Shown here: positions 59,838 through 64,000 of the stretch, piece by piece
How the letters are laid out: each line of letters opens with the position of its first letter
Numbering within the stretch: the first letter of the stretch is position 1
Assembly (NCBI GenBank): GCA_949130485.1
Contig: OX422205.1
Span: forward strand, 186,001 to 250,000
DNA from: Agelas oroides
Lineage: Eukaryota > Porifera > Demospongiae > Agelasida > Agelasidae
Direction: 5' to 3'
Length of the DNA stretch: 64,000 bases
Program-made: the position numbers and the translations under genes
The notes under the pieces: generated by a model
The model's input: the letters and a program-made list of their open reading frames with translations, nothing else
Database searches by the model: none
Told to the model about the DNA's origin: nothing

Positions 59838-60497
59838 TTACTCGCTGGGCTGTCTCTTTCGTTTCCTGCTCCCCTGCAAGGCAGACGAGGTGGTGATCTT
59901 ATGGCTCTGCCCTCTCTCCCACCTCTCATACTCCCCCACCGCTTTCTGCCCGGCCTCAAACAGCTTCCTTTCTGTCTCATCCAGCTTGCTGGTGAGAGGA
60001 GTGGTATCCACCATGAAGGCATTCTGGGATGAGTCCATGATGCGACGAAAACGGTTCGAGAATGTCTCCAGGAGGGACTTTGAGAGGTCTTCCCGCTCCG
60101 CATGGTCAAAGTACAGCACCTTCAACCCCATTGAGTAGTAGTAGGGACCCAATTTGTACAAGTCAACGACATTGGCGTCTGCACTCAGAATGGTCCTCTG
60201 TGTCTGTCGGTAAGCCTTGGGCAGATCCACTGAGACGATTTGTCTTCTTCGGCTACACAGCACCTTGGCCAGCCAGATAGGGAGCTCTAGTTTGTCACCG
60301 ACTTGCAGGTGCTCACTACTATTGCTGGCGTTCAGGAACCCCATGCGGTAGACAGGGAGCTCGAACATGCAAGGTACCCGCTGCTGGGAGGCCAGGATGT
60401 CATCAACACTAAAGTAGTCCTCTGTTGATGGCAGGGTGGGGGTGGTGCCTGAGCCAGCAGCTGTGAGGCTCGCAGAACCTGGGGTGTAACTGGACAT
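59838..60497 (-). CDS. GINS3: GINS complex subunit 3 (PSF3)
   Basis: A single uninterrupted frame of 219 residues (human 216). GINS3 is part of the GINS tetramer in the CMG replicative helicase. Matches: DYFSVDDILASQQRVP, GDKLELPIWLAKVLC, ADANVVDLYKLGPYYYSMGL and FSNRFRRIMDSSQNAFMVDT, all close to human. The C-terminus is basic (SRKRKRQPSE). It is the only complete protein gene here without an intron in its coding region. Divergent from POP4, 47 bp apart. Confidence 0.97.
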   Translation of the reverse strand: MSSYTPGSASLTAAGSGTTPTLPSTEDYFSVDDILASQQRVPCMFELPVYRMGFLNASNSSEHLQVGDKLELPIWLAKVLCSRRRQIVSVDLPKAYRQTQRTILSADANVVDLYKLGPYYYSMGLKVLYFDHAEREDLSKSLLETFSNRFRRIMDSSQNAFMVDTTPLTSKLDETERKLFEAGQKAVGEYERWERGQSHKITTSSALQGSRKRKRQPSE

Positions 60498-60544
60498 GTC
60501 TCCTGCACGTGTACACACACACATACACAATCAAAATTCAATAC
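60498..60544. promoter_or_regulatory. Bidirectional promoter interval (GINS3 / POP4)
   Basis: Only 47 bp between start codons, with CACGTG at 60506-60511. The transcripts from each side probably start inside or beyond the other's leader. Confidence 0.5.
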
Positions 60545-62021
60545 ATGCATGCAGCTCTAACATTATTCAAGGCTGACCGTGTTCACAAAAGCCTCGTAAA
60601 CCATGCGCCTGCCTGTAGTGATGAGCCAACAACTTCTGACACCACCAGCCTCTTGAATGGGCTGGTCTCTCGGGGTGGGCGGGTCTACGTTCTAAATGAA
60701 GCACACCTGAATACCATGGCTGCAGAACTGTACAAGAAGGTACCTCCAAGAGTGGAGGAGACCAGCTACAAAGAACTGGGAATGGAAGTAAGCAGTGTCA
60801 AGCATCTTTACAGCATCAGATCCAGTGTTCACCAGCTGGCACAATGAGGAGGAGGGTCTAAAATTATGTTACGCCATGTTCCTTTGATCTCCCAGAAACT
60901 TGTGGAGGATCCTGAGAGGTTTGTCCAGGGGTTCCTGGAGGCTCGGGTGGGCCACAAGAAACTGAAGGGTGGGCTGCTTGGTAAGCTGAGGGTCCAGACC
61001 ATGCTCCTGGACCCCACATACAAGGCACCGAAGGTCGTCACTCCACATCGTCCTCCCAAGAAACTCTCAGCCAGAGCAAAGCGAGCCATGAAGCTGTATG
61101 AGATCCCTAAAGAGAAACAAAAGTGAGGTGATGAACAAAGTGGGTTGAATTCAGACTTGAAATGGGAAGTCACCCAGACTAAATCTGGAATGGAAAGCCT
61201 GGGTTGAGGCTAGTGGTTGGGTGCACCATGCACCATGGTTGCTGTATATCACATGACTGTCACGTACCTAAAACACAAACGTATGTCTCATTTCCTTCTA
61301 GGTATGAACTGTACCTTCCCCTTCATGAACTGTGGAAGAAGTACATGGAAGATCTGCTGCAAATAGGAAGGTGAAGTGTACCTGGTATCATACCAGCTCT
61401 GAGCTCGGTCCCATCTCCAGTTCTCCCACTGCAGGCACACCAACCAGTCCCAGTTGAACCAGAAGGTTTTGAAGGCTGACTACCATGGGTCTCTCCTCAC
61501 TGGTTAGTTCTCAGTAGCTAGGTGCCTGTAGAATCTTCCTCCTTGATCCTCCTCATCCTCCTTCCCCTTATCCTCCTCTCCTTTTCGTCTCCTTTCCCTC
61601 CTCCTTCTCTGCCTCCCTTCTCCTCAACCTATAGTCGCACGGTCCAAGTGTCCCTCATACATAGGTACAGAAGGAATTCTGCTGCAGGAGACTCAGAATA
61701 CGTTCAAACTCATTTGCAAAGATGACCACATCAGGAGTGAGTGAGCTATAGCTAGCCTAGAGTTTATCAATTATTGTGGGCTCATGTGAGGTGATGCGTC
61801 CATGTGATTTCAGTAAGCATTTCTGCATCCCTCCCCCCCCTCCTCTCCTCTCTCCCTACCACCCACCCACACATCATTCTATAGCCATACCCAAATCCAA
61901 CTCAGTGTTCACCTTTGACCTTCATGGCTTCCAGTTCCATCTCCATGGTAACCACATCAGGTTTAGAGCCAGTGAGCGATCAGCCAGAAAGTTCAAAGAT
62001 AAGCCGACCATTGACTTGTAG
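60545..62021 (+). CDS. POP4: POP4 / RPP29, RNase P and MRP subunit p29
   Basis: Six exons: 60545-60787, 60896-61122, 61302-61370, 61435-61502, 61635-61736, 61885-62021; 281 residues (human 220). POP4 binds RNase P RNA with an Sm-like fold. Matches: YELYLPLHELWKKYMEDLL, LNQKVLKADYHGSLL, ARSKCPSYIGTEGILLQETQ, FKLICKDDHI, and the C-terminal FRASERSARKFKDKPTIDL against RSSERSAKKFKAKGTIDL. The first about 80 residues, encoded by exon 1, have no human counterpart; an in-frame ATG further in could be the true start. Confidence 0.95.
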
Positions 62022-62524
62022 CAGACAAGCTGACTATTGACTTACAGGAGACAGATGGAAGTGATGGAGGAGGCGGAAGACATGCTGTAGAACACTTGAT
62101 ACAACTGTGCATGGTCACTGATGTATTGATGAGCTCATAAACATTCATTGCAATGCTGTTGTACAATGTTTGACAATATGAAGTGTAAACACACCCAAGA
62201 TGCCAGTGACTTAGCACCAGTCCTTTCACCCTTGGGGGGGGGGAGCCAGACATCTAAAAAGACACACCTTAATTTGTGATGTAGTAAAACAGTCCAGCAT
62301 GATAAGCTATGCCACTGAAATGTGACTTCACAAATGATCGATGATCGATACTGCACTCTTACATAAACCACAATTTTGACATTTATGAGTCACACAAACA
62401 AGGCATATGTCCTTGCATGATGCAAGTAAATTGATTTTGAAGTGCGAGGGACAGAATTAGGGTGTTAAATCAATCGGTGTGAATTCTTTATAAAGCCCAG
62501 GTCCTCCTATGACAGCTGGTAGGT
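62022..62524. other. Intergenic region, 3' flanks of convergent genes
   Basis: 503 bp between the stops of POP4 and DGAT1. No coding signal seen; a G-run is present at 62236-62245. Confidence 0.6.
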
Positions 62525-63905
62525 TCATACAGGGGTGCCCAGGAGGGTTGCGTTGGTGCTTGGTGCGACGTGGATCCAGTAGTAGTCATGCATGTACATG
62601 AGGATGGCAACTGGCTGTCCGAGGACTATGCTGCACCACACGATTATGTTGCCAATTTGACCCTTCATGCCTGGCAGGGCTGTAAGAATGCCCAGGGGAA
62701 CCTGTGTGGGTGGTACAGACGTGTGTGCAGTGAAGGAGAATGTTTTTCACAGTAGATGCAGGCCCGTAGGCAGGGGGGGTTCGAGGGGGTTCGCTCGGAC
62801 CCCCCTTTTTACCTCCAAAATATTTTATATACACCGCTTATCTGTATATTTTAAGTGTCCTATTGTTTTAAAATGGTCCACTAGTCTCGCTGCTATTGAG
62901 AATCACCACTGTCCAAACGAGTCTGGTTGCAGCTATGCAAGTTTGTTTGTGGAGAACTAGCGGGGAAGCTGTTTACGCCACTGCGATGAAACAGGACACA
63001 CGTAAATCCGTGCGTAAATAAATCAGTTGTCCTTCTAGAGATGTGCTGTTCAGGCGCTCAAGAGTTGTCCTTCTAGTGATGTCACCTCATCCGCTGTTCT
63101 GCCAACCTTGGTACCTTCTCTCGTGGAAATTGAAAGTCAGCTGGCTTAGGCTTAGCAAATGTATACATGGACAACCAAAAATTGGATGGAATACTCCGCG
63201 AGCCATGTAGCTACTACGGCTCTGCTTCCGTCCGAAAATGGCCTCAGAAGCGATCTCAGAGCATCTAATTTCTAAAAATTCCTTGGGGGAGCATGCCCCC
63301 AGACCCCCTAGTCTTACATGCTTATGCATACATACGAATCAGACATCCATGTAACCCCCCTTCAAAAAATCCTGGCTACGGGCCTGAGATGATGTTTTTC
63401 CCAAACTACACCCAGCATTACGCTACTTGCAGTATGACAACTTAGGCCCATGCCCAGCTTTGCAGTATGAGAAGCTGGGTGGAGAGTGAGGGTCGTCACA
63501 TGACTGTCATGTGAGCTTACCTGTGATATCATTGCAACAAATGCCCAGGGACGAAGAATCAGTAGAGGAATACTCACCAGATACTGGAGGAGAGTTGAAC
63601 AAGAGTCTCACGTGACCTGTGAGACCAATCACGTCACTGTCACACGACATGTTACCTCATGGAATGCTGCTGATAGTAGGAATACAGATAACTGTGCTCC
63701 CAGCTTGCCCACACCCATGGAGACCAAGGGGTTGTAAATGTGTCTGTTGGTGCATGGGGGGAGGGAGGAGGGGAGAGGGGGAAGTGAGGAGGAAGGGGAG
63801 AGGAGAACTCAGCACAGGCATAGGGCAGATGGCCATCACCTGGAGGCCCAGCGATGCACTGGAATGTTCCAAGACTTCCAGAAGTGTGCAATCGTCTGCG
63901 CATTC
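62525..63905 (-). CDS. DGAT1: DGAT1, diacylglycerol O-acyltransferase (C-terminal part; gene continues past the window)
   Basis: Four terminal exons are visible: 63840-63905, 63656-63743, 63521-63583, 62525-62701, joining in consistent phase (the first visible exon starts in the middle of a Trp codon). DGAT1 is an ER MBOAT enzyme making triacylglycerol. Matches: NAQTIAHFWKSWNIPVHRW against NARTVAYFWRLWNIPVHKW, FLLSAAFHEYLVSIPLLILR with the catalytic His of FFHEY, and IVLGQPVAILMYMHDYYWIH. The protein end is GTPV. A 628-bp transposon lies in the last intron. Confidence 0.93.
62759..63386. mobile_element. DNA transposon-like element with CAGGCCCGTAG ends
   Basis: 628 bp with inverted ends CAGGCCCGTAGGCAGG and CCTGGCTACGGGCCTG, flanked by AGATG at 62754-62758 and 63387-63391 (target-site duplication). 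Inside each end are G-rich/C-rich strings. No long frame; nonautonomous. It lies in the last DGAT1 intron. Confidence 0.8.
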
Positions 63906-64000
63906 CTGTGAGAAGAAAAAGGAGTTGCATCACAGATGGTTTAGTTTTCTGGCTAGCTTGAGTGCTGTTACTACATGCACAGCCTGTCCTTCCAGGTCCA

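Noticed and set aside
62570-62755. Plus-strand frame of 61 residues with a protein-like composition
   Set aside because: It is the antisense shadow of the last DGAT1 exon (62525-62701, minus strand), which matches the family clearly.

Overview
This is a gene-dense piece of an animal nuclear genome. Almost every gene is split by short introns with ordinary GT-AG ends, and I could assemble 28 protein genes (26 complete, two cut by the window edges) plus one tRNA. For every complete gene the listed exons sum to a multiple of three. The set is metazoan: a MuSK/ROR-type receptor tyrosine kinase with Frizzled and kringle domains, METTL9, NCOA5, TTC5, a CNBD1-like protein and TMEM64. Compact spacing, many short introns, head-to-head gene pairs and an unusual receptor kinase suggest an early-branching animal, most likely a sponge. 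The species is inference; the sequence alone does not prove it.

Layout. 1-10155: PRPF4B-like SR protein (-, cut by the left edge), an MVB12-like MABP protein (+), VAC14 (+). 10832-13267: an unrecognised 142-residue coiled-coil protein (-), tRNA-Thr (-), an enoyl-CoA delta isomerase-like protein (-). 13459-20687: the receptor kinase (-), with order Frizzled-kringle-Frizzled-kringle-TM-kinase. 20830-28999: a small membrane protein (+), TTC5 (-), CNBD1-like (+), OXA1L (-). 29290-35392: NCOA5 with an RRM (-), MED10 (-), and a second RRM protein (+) related to the first. 35682-44267: CNEP1R1 (-), ATP synthase epsilon (+), PSMG4 (-), EMG1 (+), beta-tubulin (-), MPHOSPH6 (+). 44567-55597: TMEM64 (-), METTL9 (+), CIAPIN1 (-), ORC6 (+), a CRAL-TRIO protein (-). 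55750-64000: RPUSD2 (+), GINS3 (-), POP4 (+), DGAT1 (-, cut by the right edge).

How the genes relate. Most are housekeeping genes: replication (ORC6, GINS3), RNA processing and modification (POP4, EMG1, MPHOSPH6, RPUSD2, PRPF4B-like), transcription (MED10, NCOA5), mitochondria (OXA1L, ATP synthase epsilon), Fe-S assembly (CIAPIN1), proteasome assembly (PSMG4), lipids (DGAT1, CNEP1R1, the isomerase) and PI(3,5)P2 control (VAC14). They do not form one pathway. Eleven divergent pairs share start-to-start gaps of 47-377 bp, so shared promoters are the main organising feature.

Repeats. Introns carry many minisatellites, a 247-545 bp inverted-repeat DNA transposon family with ends CAAGAGCGCAT, other MITE-like elements, and a striking family of short foldback repeats with arms like AGCCTCGTTCCCAGGC, present about 20 times. 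I saw no retroviral or other virus-like element and no CRISPR array. The most interesting object is the receptor kinase with a duplicated Frizzled-kringle ectodomain.
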